From: Zhihengliuella salsuginis
GTDB lineage: Bacteria > Actinomycetota > Actinomycetes > Actinomycetales > Micrococcaceae
Direction of reading: 5' to 3'
Length of the DNA: 64,000 nt
Assembly: GCF_014651715.1 (NCBI RefSeq)
Contig: NZ_BMXK01000001.1
Span: 124,001-188,000, forward strand
Of this stretch, positions 27,115-35,549 are shown piece by piece. Under the pieces are notes generated by a model. That model saw nothing but the letters and a program-made list of their open reading frames with translations, did no database searches and was not told where the DNA came from. Position 1 is the stretch's first letter; every line of letters starts with the position of its first letter. The translations under genes were made by a program, and so were the position numbers.

Positions 27115-28793
27115 CCCGCCCGCCCGCCTCGCCCCGGCCGCACCGCGAGTGCGTCCTGCGCGGCGCGACCGCCCGGTGGGCCGAGCGCGTCGTCCTGCGC
27201 GACGTCGACCTCGCCGTCGGTCCGCGCGACCGCCTGGGCCTGGTCGGCGACAACGGCGCCGGCAAGTCGACCCTGCTGGGGCTGATCGCCGGCACCGTCG
27301 AACCCGCGGACGGGGAGCGGCGGGTCGAGATCCCCGGCGGCCTCGCCTTCGCGGAGCAGCGTCCGACGTTCGCGCCCGGCGCGAGCGTGACCGGCGCCCT
27401 CGACGCGCTCCTCGCCGACCTGCGCCGCCTCGAATCGGAGGTGCGGACGCTCGCGGAACAGGCCGCGCTGGCCACGGGCGCCGAGCAGCAGCGGCTGCTG
27501 GCGCGGCTGGGCCGGGCCACCGACGCCTTCGAGGCGCGCGACGGCTACGGGGTCGAGACGCGGCTCGACGCGGCGCTCGAGCAGCTGGGACTCGGCGACC
27601 TCGAGCGGTCCCGCCCCGTCGCCGAACTCTCCGGCGGGGAGCAGGCCCGCCTGGCCCTGGCCGCCGCCCTCTCCGCCGAGGCCGAGCTGCTCCTGCTCGA
27701 CGAGCCGACCAACGACCTCGACGAGGCCGCCATGGACTGGCTCGAGGCGCGGCTCGTCGAGCACCGCGGTGCGCTCGTCGTCGTCACCCACGACCGAGAC
27801 TTCCTCGACCGGGTGGCCGCCGACATCGTCGCGATCGACGACGGCAGGCTCACCCGCTACGGCAGCGGGTACGCCGGCTATCTCGACGCCCGCGCCGCGG
27901 AACGACGGCGCCTCGCCGGGGAGCACGAGGCCTGGAAGCGCGACCTGGCGCGGAACCAGGAGCTGGTCGAGGCGAACTCGTCCCGGCTCGACGCCATGCC
28001 GCGCAAGCAGGAGAAGCCGGGTTTCGGCCACGGGTCTTTCCGCGCCCGCGGCCGCGACCACGGGGCGCGGAGCAGGATCCGGATCGCCAAGGAACGTGTC
28101 GAGCGGTTGCGGGACGAACCCGCGCCGCCGCCGCCGGAGCCGCTGCGCTTCGCGCCGGCGTTCGCGGCCGCCGAGAATGAGCGGGAGGAAGGCGTCGTCC
28201 TGACCGCCGAGGGCGTCGTGCTGGGCAGCGCCGAGTCGCCGCCCCGGCTGCGCCTCGAACGGCTGGAGGTCGCGGCCGGCGACCGCTGGCTCGTCTCCGG
28301 CCCGAACGGTGCGGGCAAGACGACACTGCTCCGGGTCCTCGCCGGCGAGCTGGCCCCGGACGCCGGCTCCGTCGTCCGCCGGGCCGGGACCCGCACCGGA
28401 TGGCTGCACCAGGACTTCTCCGCCCGGTCCCGCCGGCCGCTGCTCGACGCGTTCGCCGCCGCGATCAGAACGTACCGCGAGGATGCGGTGCTCCCGCTGC
28501 TGCGCTCCGGGCTGTTCGGCCGCGACGATCTGGGCCGGCCGGTCGTGGACCTCTCCGTCGGCCAGCGGAGGCGGTTCGAGCTCGCCGTCGCCGTCACCGC
28601 GCCCAGCGACCTCCTGCTCCTCGACGAGCCCACGAACCATCTGGCGCCCGAGCTCGTGGAGCAGCTGGAGGACGCCCTCGAGGACTACCCGGGCGCCGTC
28701 GTCACCGTCACCCACGACCGGCGCTGGCGCCGCCGGGCCGCCGGCGGCCAGCGGCTGGACGTCTCGCCGGGCGGCGTCGTCTCCCGCGGGTGA
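27111..28793 (+). CDS. ABC-F family ATPase
   Basis: 560 residues, two ATP-binding domains and no membrane part, as in ribosome-acting ABC-F proteins. Domain 1: Walker A GDNGAGKST, signature LSGGEQARL, Walker B LLLDEPTNDLD. Linker ~225-320 is Arg-rich (EANSSRLDAMPRKQ). Domain 2: Walker A GPNGAGKTT, signature LSVGQRRR instead of LSGGQ, Walker B LLLDEPTNHL. Some ABC-F proteins protect ribosomes from antibiotics, others act in translation; the sequence does not decide. ATG overlaps the glsA stop. Confidence 0.9.
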   Translation: MTRPPASPRPHRECVLRGATARWAERVVLRDVDLAVGPRDRLGLVGDNGAGKSTLLGLIAGTVEPADGERRVEIPGGLAFAEQRPTFAPGASVTGALDALLADLRRLESEVRTLAEQAALATGAEQQRLLARLGRATDAFEARDGYGVETRLDAALEQLGLGDLERSRPVAELSGGEQARLALAAALSAEAELLLLDEPTNDLDEAAMDWLEARLVEHRGALVVVTHDRDFLDRVAADIVAIDDGRLTRYGSGYAGYLDARAAERRRLAGEHEAWKRDLARNQELVEANSSRLDAMPRKQEKPGFGHGSFRARGRDHGARSRIRIAKERVERLRDEPAPPPPEPLRFAPAFAAAENEREEGVVLTAEGVVLGSAESPPRLRLERLEVAAGDRWLVSGPNGAGKTTLLRVLAGELAPDAGSVVRRAGTRTGWLHQDFSARSRRPLLDAFAAAIRTYREDAVLPLLRSGLFGRDDLGRPVVDLSVGQRRRFELAVAVTAPSDLLLLDEPTNHLAPELVEQLEDALEDYPGAVVTVTHDRRWRRRAAGGQRLDVSPGGVVSRG

Positions 28794-28814
28794 GGCCGGG
28801 GCCGCGGCCTCACC
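28789..28814 (+). terminator. Hairpin at the ABC-F stop codon
   Basis: 9-bp perfect stem GGTGAGGCC / GGCCTCACC (28789-28797 and 28806-28814) containing the TGA stop itself. No T-tract. Confidence 0.55.
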
Positions 28815-28966
28815 TGCCGTGGTGGCCGAATCGTGACCCGCCGGGAGCGCGGGCGGCGCGTCACGCCATCGTCATGGGGTCGGCGAATCGGTAGGCTGGT
28901 TCACACTCACGCAGGTGGTGAGTCGAGAACCGGCCGTGGGCCGTCGGCGCATTTGAGGAGGCGACG

Positions 28967-29746
28967 ATGAAGATCAGCGTGGCACAGTTGAACCCGTCGG
29001 GGGATCTGCAGGACAACCTCGACGTCGTGAAGCGGTTGACGCGCCGTGCCCGCGACGAGGGCGCCGACCTGGTCCTCTTCCCCGAGGAGACCATGTTCAC
29101 GATCCGCCACGTCGAGGGCGACCTGCGCGAGGCCGTGGACCGCGACTGGTCGACGTTCGTCCAGCAGCTCAGCCTGCTGGCCGCCGAGGAGTCGATCGCG
29201 ATCGTCGCCGGCGGCTACGAGTCCAGCGGCGAGGCCCGCCCGTACAACACGGTGGTCGCCGTCGACGGGACGGGGCGGATCGTCACCACCTACCGCAAGG
29301 TCCACCTCTTCGACGCGTTCTCCTACAAGGAGTCCGAGCGCATCAAGCCGGGCGACCCCGACGGCGTCGGCGTGATCGAGGTCGACGGCCTCCGGTTCGG
29401 CGTCATGACCTGCTACGACATCCGGTTCCCGGAGCTCGCCCGCCGGTTGACCACGGAGGGCGCCGACGTGCTGCTCGTCGCCGCCGCCTGGTTCAAGGGC
29501 GATCACAAGGTCGAGCACTGGGAGACGGTCCTGCGCACCCGCGCGATCGAGAACACCGTCTGGGTGGCCGCGGCCGGCACCTCCTCGACGAACACCGTGG
29601 GGCACTCCGCCGTGATCGACCCGATGGGCATCCCGGTGGACTTCCTCGACGATGAGACTGAAGCGCTCGTCACAGTCGACGTCACACGGAAACGCATCGA
29701 CGAGGTCCGGGAGTTCCTCCCCGTCCTCGCGAACCGCCGCCTGTAG
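28967..29746 (+). CDS. Carbon-nitrogen hydrolase (nitrilase superfamily)
   Basis: 259 residues, cytosolic amidase fold. The Glu-Lys-Cys triad is visible: Glu40 (LFPEET), Lys111 (YRKVHLFD) and Cys149 (TCYDIRFPE). The pattern is closest to Nit/omega-amidase-like branches that hydrolyse deaminated glutathione or small amides; the substrate cannot be decided here. GAGGAGG precedes the ATG. Promoter-like TAGGCT lies at 28891-28896. Terminated by the short hairpin at 29770-29785. Confidence 0.9.
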   Translation: MKISVAQLNPSGDLQDNLDVVKRLTRRARDEGADLVLFPEETMFTIRHVEGDLREAVDRDWSTFVQQLSLLAAEESIAIVAGGYESSGEARPYNTVVAVDGTGRIVTTYRKVHLFDAFSYKESERIKPGDPDGVGVIEVDGLRFGVMTCYDIRFPELARRLTTEGADVLLVAAAWFKGDHKVEHWETVLRTRAIENTVWVAAAGTSSTNTVGHSAVIDPMGIPVDFLDDETEALVTVDVTRKRIDEVREFLPVLANRRL

Positions 29747-29769
29747 ACCCCCGATGGGCTATCGGAAAA

Positions 29770-29785
29770 CCCCGTAATCACGGGG
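29770..29785 (+). terminator. Short hairpin after the amidase gene
   Basis: CCCCGT, AATC, ACGGGG: 6-bp perfect stem 24 bases after the stop. No T-tract. Confidence 0.45.
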
Positions 29786-29866
29786 ATCCGGGGCGGTTGA
29801 GAAGAAAGTTCGGAAAAGTTCGGTCCGATGCGTAACCCCGGAGGGGGTCGGGGCGATGACGTATAT

Positions 29867-29916
29867 GGAGCCGGGCTGAGAGTTTCCCCCCAACGATTTT
29901 CAGCCCGGCTCCTTTA
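29867..29916 (+). ncRNA. Structured element with C6 loop, terminator or small RNA end
   Basis: 13-bp perfect stem (29867-29879 and 29900-29912) around a 20-base loop containing six consecutive C (29886-29891), followed by TTTAT. Upstream are a second small hairpin (ACCCC-GGAG-GGGGT) and the direct repeat AAAGTTCGG at 29805-29813 and 29815-29823. The 6C small RNA of actinobacteria is defined by C-rich hairpin loops; this may be a relative, or just a terminator. Confidence 0.4.
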
Positions 29917-29980
29917 TAACTAATTCATAACTTCGCACTACACTGGTTCGAGACAGTCGTCGACGAACCTGAGGAGTGCA

Positions 29981-30532
29981 GTGGCCGCCATCTTGACGGA
30001 TGACGTGCTCGAGCAGGCTCGGCACGGAGACTCCGGCGCGCTGACCGCCATCTATCAGAACCTGGCCGGGCCGGTTCACGGATACTTGGCGGCGAAGGGA
30101 CTTGAGGACCCGGAGGCTGCGGCCCAGGAGGTGTTTCTCACCGTGTTTGCTCGCCTCGCCGACGTGACCGGCGGAGTCGCAGGGCTCCGAAAGTTCACCT
30201 TCTCCATCTCGCATGCCCGCATGGTCGACGCCACCCGGGCCCGCGCCCGCGCCCCCCGGATCGTCGAATACGAACCCGCCGTCGATCCCCGCGTCGAGAC
30301 CTCTCCGCAGGACGAACTGCTCGCCCAGCTCGAATCGGGCCACCTGGCGCAGGCGCTCGACTCGCTCGTCTCCGACCAGCGGGAATGCGTCATGCTGCGC
30401 ATCGTCGCCGGTATGACCATCGACGAGACAGCTGACATCATGGGCAAGTCCGCCGGTTCTATCAAGCAGTTGCAGCGCCGGGGCCTGCTGTCCCTGAAGA
30501 AGACGCTCGAGGAGGTGGACGGCGATGACTGA
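29981..30532 (+). CDS. ECF-type sigma factor
   Basis: 183 residues with region 2 at ~10-80 (AIYQNLAGPVHGYLAAKG, EAAAQEVFLTVFARL, KFTFSISHARMVDATRAR) and region 4 at ~120-175 (ALDSLVSDQRECVMLRIVAGMTIDETADIMGKSAGSIKQLQRRGL). The GTG at 29981 follows GAGGAG. The next gene overlaps by eight bases and encodes a single-pass membrane protein, the usual sigma/anti-sigma arrangement. TACACT at 29938-29943 may be its -10. Confidence 0.9.
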   Translation: MAAILTDDVLEQARHGDSGALTAIYQNLAGPVHGYLAAKGLEDPEAAAQEVFLTVFARLADVTGGVAGLRKFTFSISHARMVDATRARARAPRIVEYEPAVDPRVETSPQDELLAQLESGHLAQALDSLVSDQRECVMLRIVAGMTIDETADIMGKSAGSIKQLQRRGLLSLKKTLEEVDGDD

Positions 30533-31217
30533 ACCGGAGCAGAACTCCTTCGATCTCGACGCCCTGCTCGAGGACGCCGGCGCGGCCGACGACGCCCGGC
30601 TGCGCGGCGCCGTCGAATCGCTGCATGCTGCCGGCTCGCTGCCGGCGCCCCGACCCACCGGAGCCCTGGCCGATCTGCTGGACGGCAGGAAGACCGCCGC
30701 CGAGGCGGCCAGCGCAGCCGGCATCGCGACGGACGCGGACGCCGAAGCGGACAACGTCCTCGGCTTCGACCCGGCGAAGCCCCGCAAGCGCCGTGGCGGA
30801 GGCGCCGTCACGGGCGGCATGACGGTCGTCGCGCTCGCGGCGGCGGCCGGACTGGCCGGCGTGGCCGCGGCCGACGTCGCGCCCCGCGCTGCGGCACCGG
30901 TGGTGAGCGTGACCGTGCCGCCTGGCGAGCTGGAGCACGAACCCGAGCGGCCGAACATCGACGCCACGAAGGCGCCCGAGCCGGAGCCCGAACGGGTGGT
31001 CAAGCGGACCCCGGCGCCGACGCCGACGCCCGAACCCGTGCAGCAGCCCGCTCCCGCACCCGAGCAGGTACCGGTGCAGGAACCCGTGAAGAAGCCGGAC
31101 AAGCAGGAGAAGGTCCTCAACCCCGGGCAGCCGGCCAGCACGATGCCGAAGACCGTCAAGATGGGCTCGAAGTCCAACGGGCGCGGGAAGAAGCACGGCC
31201 GGACGCCCGGCAGGTAG
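30525..31217 (+). CDS. Single-pass membrane protein, putative anti-sigma partner
   Basis: 230 residues: acidic N-terminal cytoplasmic part (1-95) with two short helices, basic KPRKRRGGG, one membrane helix (~100-120), then a Pro/Glu/Lys-rich extracytoplasmic tail. There is no HxxxCxxC zinc anti-sigma motif. Coupling to the ECF sigma gene argues for an anti-sigma role by analogy; the low-complexity tail could sense or span the cell wall. The final 30 residues are strongly basic. Confidence 0.7.
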   Translation: MTEPEQNSFDLDALLEDAGAADDARLRGAVESLHAAGSLPAPRPTGALADLLDGRKTAAEAASAAGIATDADAEADNVLGFDPAKPRKRRGGGAVTGGMTVVALAAAAGLAGVAAADVAPRAAAPVVSVTVPPGELEHEPERPNIDATKAPEPEPERVVKRTPAPTPTPEPVQQPAPAPEQVPVQEPVKKPDKQEKVLNPGQPASTMPKTVKMGSKSNGRGKKHGRTPGR

Positions 31218-31293
31218 TCCGGTCGGAAGCAGAGCGCCGGTAGTCCTCCGGCGCGAGGGCCCGGCGGTCCGGTGCCGGCGCCGAGGGGCGCAC

Positions 31294-31340
31294 ACGACGA
31301 GGGGGAGGAGCCGCATCATGCGGTTCCTCCCCCTCGTCGT
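31294..31340. terminator. Bidirectional terminator
   Basis: 22-bp stem with one G-T pair (31294-31315 and 31319-31340) and a 3-base loop between convergent genes. The plus-strand arm is followed by TCGCTC, the minus-strand one by GTGTGC, so no T-tract either way. Confidence 0.8.
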
Positions 31341-31358
31341 TCGCTCAGCGCGCCCCGG

Positions 31359-31856
31359 TCAGGCGAGGACCTGGCGCTTGGCGCTGATCACGCCCGTGTT
31401 GAAGCCGGCCAGGTGCAGGCCGCCGTGGAAGCGGGCGTGCTCGATCTTCACGCAGCGGTCCATCACGACGTCCAGGCCCGCGGCCTCGGCGTCGCGGGCG
31501 ACGTCCTCGTGCCAGGAGCCCAGCTGCAGCCACAGCGTCTTCGCGCCCGCGGCCTTGGCCTCCTCCAGCACGCCCGGCAGGTCGTCGTGCTTGCGGAAGA
31601 CCTCCACCAGGTCGGGGGACTCCGGCAGGTCGGCCAGCGACTTGAAGACCGGCTGGCCGAGGATCTCGTCCAGGACCGGGTTCACGAAGTAGACCTTGTA
31701 CTTCGACGAGGACAGCAGGTAGGTCGCTACGAAGTAGCTCGCCCGCGAGGGCTTGTTCGAGGCGCCCACGATCGCGATCGACGTCGTCCTGCGCAGGATT
31801 CCCAGGCGGTCGGCCGCGTTCGGGCCCTCCCAGGTGCGTGTCTGCTCGGTGCTCAC
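31359..31856 (-). CDS. CoA-binding domain protein
   Basis: 165 residues, Rossmann-like CoA_binding fold (YccU type): TSIAIVGASNKPSRASYFVATYL near the start binds nucleotide, VYFVNPVLDEILGQPVF and VVMDRCVKIEHAR follow. Role unknown, though these proteins often sit beside MetY-like enzymes. GTG start at 31856 overlaps the metY stop (GTGA), so it is the last gene of the sfnG-metY operon. Confidence 0.85.
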   Translation of the reverse strand: MSTEQTRTWEGPNAADRLGILRRTTSIAIVGASNKPSRASYFVATYLLSSSKYKVYFVNPVLDEILGQPVFKSLADLPESPDLVEVFRKHDDLPGVLEEAKAAGAKTLWLQLGSWHEDVARDAEAAGLDVVMDRCVKIEHARFHGGLHLAGFNTGVISAKRQVLA

Positions 31857-33235
31857 TTGGCTGCTCCCATCTGCGCGGCTGGTGCGGCCGACGGCACGGC
31901 GCACGCGGCGCCGTCGTATGCGGTCTCGGCGGACGACGCCGTCGCCTCCGCGCGCTGGGAGGCGTCGAGGGCCTGGTCGAGGTCCCAGAGGATGTCCTCG
32001 ACATCCTCGATGCCGACCGAGAGCCGGATGAGGTCCTCGGGGACGCCGCCGGCCACGAGCTGCTCGGGTGTGAGCTGCTGGTGGGTCGTCGACGCCGGGT
32101 GCAGCACCAGGGTGCGGGCGTCGCCGATGTTGGCCAGGTGGCTGGCCAGCTGCAGCGCGTTGATGAAGCGGGCGCCGGCCTCGCGGCCGCCCTTGACGCC
32201 GAAGCTGAAGACCGAGCCGACGCCCAGCGGGAACAGCCGCGCGGCGCGCGCGTGCTGCGGGTGGCTCGGCAGGCCGGCGTAGTTCACGTAGGACACGCGC
32301 GGGTCGGACTCGAGCCACTCGGCGACCTTGCGCGCGTTGGCGACGTGGCTGTCCATGCGCTGGGCGAGCGTCTCGACGCCCTGCAGCAGCTGGAATGCCG
32401 ACTGCGCCGGCAGCGACGGGCCGAAGTCGCGCAGCTGCTCGCTGCGCAGCTTGGTCAGGAAGCCGTACTCGCCGAAGTTGGCCCACCAGGAGACGTTGCC
32501 GTAGCTCGGCACCGGCTCGGTCATGGTCGGGAACTTGCCGTTGCCCCAGTCGAACGTGCCGGACTCGACGACGACGCCGCCGAGCGTGGTGCCGTGGCCG
32601 CCGAGGAACTTGGTGGCGGAGTGGATGACGATGTCCGCGCCGTGCTCGATCGGGCGCAGCAGGTACGGCGGGGTCAGCGTCGAGTCGACGACGAGCGGGA
32701 CGCCCGCGGCGTGCGCGACGCCGGCCAGGCCCTCCAGGTCGACGACGTCGCCCGAGGGGTTGGCCACGACCTCCGTGTAGACGGCCTTGGTGTTCTCCTG
32801 GATGGCCGCGGCGAAGTCGGCGGCCTCTGTGGAGTCGACGAACGTGGTCTCGATGCCGAACCGGCGCAGGCTCACGTCGAGCTGGGTGATCGTCCCGCCG
32901 TAGAGCTTCGAGGACGCGACGATGTGGTCGCCCGCCTGGGCGAGGGCGGCGAAGGTGACGAACTCGGCCGACATGCCCGACGCCGTCGCCACGGCGCCGA
33001 TGCCGCCCTCGAGGGCCGCGATGCGCTCCTCGAAGGCCGCCACGGTCGGGTTGCCGATGCGGGAGTAGATGTTGCCGTACTTCTGCAGGGCGAACAGGTT
33101 GGCGGCGTCGTCGGTGTCCTTGAACACGAAGCTCGTGGACTGGTAGATCGGGACGGCACGCGCGCCGTGTTCGGCGTCCGGCGTGCCGCCGGCGTGCAGA
33201 GCGCGGGTGCGGAACCCGAACTGGTGGTCGGTCAT
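31853..33235 (-). CDS. metY: O-acetylhomoserine sulfhydrylase
   Basis: PLP enzyme replacing acetate in O-acetylhomoserine by sulfide, giving homocysteine and acetate. 460 residues. Blocks: TRALHAGGTPD, YSRIGNPTVAAFEERIAALEGG, SSKLYGGT, and HSATKFLGGHG with the PLP lysine at residue 209; SVGIEDVEDILWDL near the end is typical. An extra Ala/Ser/Glu-rich tail of about 30 residues follows. Translation starts directly next to the sfnG stop (adjacent codons), so the two are coupled. This gives the sulfur released by the flavoenzymes of this region a route into homocysteine. Confidence 0.95.
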   Translation of the reverse strand: MTDHQFGFRTRALHAGGTPDAEHGARAVPIYQSTSFVFKDTDDAANLFALQKYGNIYSRIGNPTVAAFEERIAALEGGIGAVATASGMSAEFVTFAALAQAGDHIVASSKLYGGTITQLDVSLRRFGIETTFVDSTEAADFAAAIQENTKAVYTEVVANPSGDVVDLEGLAGVAHAAGVPLVVDSTLTPPYLLRPIEHGADIVIHSATKFLGGHGTTLGGVVVESGTFDWGNGKFPTMTEPVPSYGNVSWWANFGEYGFLTKLRSEQLRDFGPSLPAQSAFQLLQGVETLAQRMDSHVANARKVAEWLESDPRVSYVNYAGLPSHPQHARAARLFPLGVGSVFSFGVKGGREAGARFINALQLASHLANIGDARTLVLHPASTTHQQLTPEQLVAGGVPEDLIRLSVGIEDVEDILWDLDQALDASQRAEATASSAETAYDGAACAVPSAAPAAQMGAAK

Positions 33236-34423
33236 TTAGCGCAGGGCCCCTTCGAGGTTGGTGACGGGAAGCAGGTCGGTGTTCAGTTCGGTGCCGTTCT
33301 TGCGGGCGAGGTCCGCCTCCATCTCGCGGACGATCGGCAGGATGTCGCGGCCGAACGCCTCGACCTCCTCCTGGAAGTGCAGGTAGCAGGTAAGCATGAG
33401 GTTCACGCCGATCTTCTTGAACTCGATGATGCGTTCGGCGATCTGCTCGGGCGTGCCGATGAGCTTCGAGCGGAAGCCGTCGTTGTACTGGACCATGTCC
33501 TCGAACGTCGAGTCCGCCCACATGCCCTTGCCGTCCTTCGTGGACTGCCCGGCCTCCTTGACGGCCTCGGAGAAGCCCTCGACGGCGGGGCGGTGCGCCT
33601 TCGCGATGATCTCGCGCAGCGTCTCGGTCGCCTCGGCCTCGGTGTCGCGGGCGATGACGAAGCCGTTCAGGCCGAACTTCGGCGGCTTCGGGGCCCGGCG
33701 GCCCGCAGCGGCGGAGGCGACGACGCCGGCGATGTTCTCCTGGAAGCCCTCGAGCGAGCGGCCGTTGGAGAAGTACCAGTCGGCGGTCTTGCCGGCGGCG
33801 GCCTGCGCGGCGGTGGAGTTGCCGCCGAAGAAGACCTCCGGGTGCGCGCGGCCTGCGATGTCCAGCGGCGGCGGGTTCAGGGTGAAGCCGTCGATGTTGT
33901 AGTAGTCGCCCTGGTAGGAGAAGTCCGTCTCCGTCCAGAGGCCGCGCAGGATGTCGATGAACTCGGCGGTGCGGACGTAGCGCTCGTCGTGCTCCAGCCA
34001 GTCCAGACCGAACTTCGTGAACTCGTCCTTGAGCCAGCCCGAGACGATGTTCACGGCGGAGCGCCCGCCCGAGATGTGGTCCGCGGTGATGATGAACTTC
34101 GCCAGCACGCCCGGGTGCCACATGCCCGGGTGGACGGCGGAGATGATGTTCAGGCGCTCGGTGGCGCCGAGCAGTGCCAGCGAGAAGCTCGTGGCCTCGT
34201 GCTGCTTGTCCGCGCCGTAGCTGGCGGCGTAGCGGGTCTGGGTCAGCGCGTACTCGAAACCGGAGTTCTCTGCGATGCGGGCCAGCTTCTTGTTGTAGTC
34301 GAAGTCCCAACTGGTGCGCTGCTCGATGGTCGAGACGACCAGGCCGCCCGAGACATTCGGGACCCAGTAGGCGAACTTCAGCGGGGATTCCAGATCGGCG
34401 ATGGGGCTGGGGGAGGTGCTCAT
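33236..34423 (-). CDS. sfnG: Dimethylsulfone monooxygenase
   Basis: FMNH2-dependent luciferase-like monooxygenase, 395 residues, predicted to oxidise dimethylsulfone to methanesulfinate. The N-terminal KFAYWVPNVSGGLVVSTIEQRT with NSGFEYALTQTRYAASYG is the SfnG pattern, followed by GWHPGVLAKF-like and SGGRSAVNIVSGW flavin-site blocks. The ATG at 34423 has GGAG seven bases upstream. A SAM-I riboswitch (34545-34638) precedes it, so sulfone use is repressed when methionine/SAM is ample. A separate flavin reductase must supply FMNH2; none is seen here. Confidence 0.9.
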   Translation of the reverse strand: MSTSPSPIADLESPLKFAYWVPNVSGGLVVSTIEQRTSWDFDYNKKLARIAENSGFEYALTQTRYAASYGADKQHEATSFSLALLGATERLNIISAVHPGMWHPGVLAKFIITADHISGGRSAVNIVSGWLKDEFTKFGLDWLEHDERYVRTAEFIDILRGLWTETDFSYQGDYYNIDGFTLNPPPLDIAGRAHPEVFFGGNSTAAQAAAGKTADWYFSNGRSLEGFQENIAGVVASAAAGRRAPKPPKFGLNGFVIARDTEAEATETLREIIAKAHRPAVEGFSEAVKEAGQSTKDGKGMWADSTFEDMVQYNDGFRSKLIGTPEQIAERIIEFKKIGVNLMLTCYLHFQEEVEAFGRDILPIVREMEADLARKNGTELNTDLLPVTNLEGALR

Positions 34424-34544
34424 CGAAGCTCCTTGCATACGAGCGCACGTCGTGTCGGCCACACCGTGCGCGGTGTTGGGGCTCCCGAGGACAACGACGA
34501 TCCCGGCGCGGGCTGCGCCTGCGGATCAAGAAAGCGTGATGCTT

Positions 34545-34638
34545 CTCCATCGTCTCTGGCAGTAGCACCTTTCCGGAGGATTCCGGATGGTTGCTGCGGC
34601 GTCGTAGAGCCAGATCTCTCAGCCGCTCGGGATGGTTG
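34545..34638 (-). promoter_or_regulatory. SAM-I riboswitch upstream of sfnG
   Basis: Read on the minus strand: AACCATC opens helix P1, then AGCGGCTGAGAG, ATCTGGCTC, GACGCCGCAGCAACC, AGGTGCTAC, CCAG, and GATGGAG closes P1. These are the conserved S-box blocks. Unlike the other four copies it ends 122 bases before its start codon, so control must differ: an expression platform in 34424-34544 is needed, and I see GC-rich repeats but no clear terminator. Confidence 0.9.
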
Positions 34639-34647
34639 CCTCCCCAG

Positions 34648-34659
34648 TGTGACGTCACA
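34648..34659. promoter_or_regulatory. Palindrome TGTGACGTCACA
   Basis: 12-base perfect palindrome ten bases upstream of the sfnG riboswitch. Its core TGACGTCA recurs in the intergenic region between the two divergent riboswitches (50604-50611), which suggests a shared sulfur regulator site. Confidence 0.5.
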
Positions 34660-34703
34660 AACCGCCGTGCGGCAAGCAATGTTTACGCACGTTGCGTTCC
34701 GTG

Positions 34704-35453
34704 TCAGATCGAATCCAGGCAGAGGGCCGTCGCGAATCCGGCGGCTGCGGTCACCCCGGTCGCGAGGTGCTGCTTCTCGAAGGCCTCGGGGATCATCGTG
34801 TCGACGATCATGGCCAGGATCGCGCCCGCGGCCAGCGCGTTGATGGCCGCCACGATCCCGGCCGGGGCCGTCTGCAGGGCGACGAACCCGACAAGGGAAC
34901 TGGCCCCGGCGAGCAGCGCGATGACCGTCCAGATCCCGAAGACGTAGGCGGCGCTGCGACCGGCCCGCTTCATGCCGGCCGCACTCGAGAGGCCCTCCGG
35001 GACGTTGGAGAGGAAGACGGCGCCGAGCATCGCCGGGTTGACGGACCCGGCCGTCACCATCGACAGCCCGAGCACGAGTGATTCGGGGACGCCGTCGAGC
35101 AGCGCGCCGACCGCGATGGCCGTGCCGCTGCCGGGGACCTCGTGTTCGGCCGGCTGCTGGCCGCCGGAGCGCTTGCGGTGCCGGGCGCCGCGCCGTGCCA
35201 GCCACGCGTTGGCGCCCACGAACGCCACCGCGCCGACCATGAATCCGGCGATCGTGACGGGGAGGCCTCCGGAGGCGACGGCGTCGTCGACCAACTCGAA
35301 GGCGAGCGCGGAGAAGAGCACGCCGGCGCCGAAGGCCATGATCGCCGCGACGACCTTCTGCGGGACCTGCCAGATCCACGCGACGGCGCACCCGAGAAGC
35401 AGGGCCAGCCCGCCGAGCAGGCCGGCGGCGAAGGCGCTCATCCACTCTGGCAT
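34704..35453 (-). CDS. ZIP-family metal transporter
   Basis: 249 residues, about eight membrane segments. The motif LDGVPESLVLG in helix IV and FLSNVPEGLSS replace the histidine-containing HNxPEG motif of zinc ZIPs; MIVDTMIPEAF stands where HxxxE is usual. This histidine-poor form occurs in actinobacteria. A cytoplasmic basic loop (RRGARHRKRSGGQQ) separates the halves. Metal specificity undecided. Transcribed towards the sfnG riboswitch, no shared operon. Confidence 0.82.
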   Translation of the reverse strand: MPEWMSAFAAGLLGGLALLLGCAVAWIWQVPQKVVAAIMAFGAGVLFSALAFELVDDAVASGGLPVTIAGFMVGAVAFVGANAWLARRGARHRKRSGGQQPAEHEVPGSGTAIAVGALLDGVPESLVLGLSMVTAGSVNPAMLGAVFLSNVPEGLSSAAGMKRAGRSAAYVFGIWTVIALLAGASSLVGFVALQTAPAGIVAAINALAAGAILAMIVDTMIPEAFEKQHLATGVTAAAGFATALCLDSI

Positions 35454-35537
35454 GCCATCCTCCTCCAGCGGGTCCGGTCGGCCTCAGCCTAGCCGGATCC
35501 GGCCCAGCGTGTCGTCCACTGTGCGGGAGGGCGTCGG

Positions 35538-35543
35538 TAGGGT
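35538..35543 (+). promoter_or_regulatory. TAGGGT -10 element, leaderless glycosylase gene
   Basis: TAGGGT is followed by six bases and the ATG at 35550, the spacing of a leaderless transcript. Confidence 0.6.
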
Positions 35544-35549
35544 GGGGCC

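Noticed and set aside
34424-34544. A sulfur-amino-acid leader peptide between the riboswitch and sfnG.
   Set aside because: Short frames with Cys and Met codons exist (for example in frame with sfnG from a GTG), but none has a ribosome site and a stop before sfnG that would make attenuation plausible.
34545-34638. SAM-IV or SAM-II riboswitch instead of SAM-I.
   Set aside because: The GAGAGATCTGGCTC, GCAGCAACC and GGTGCTAC blocks and their order fit S-box SAM-I; SAM-II and SAM-IV have different cores. A covariance model would settle it.
31359-34679. A 1,106-codon open frame on the minus strand across sfnG and metY.
   Set aside because: Only its last 165 codons make sense (CoA-binding protein). 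The rest is Arg/Gly/Ala-rich and overlaps two clear enzymes in another frame, the usual high-GC artefact.
31838-34843. A 1,001-codon open frame on the plus strand over the same genes.
   Set aside because: Low-complexity Val/Leu/Arg/Gly translation with no motif, opposite to metY and sfnG.
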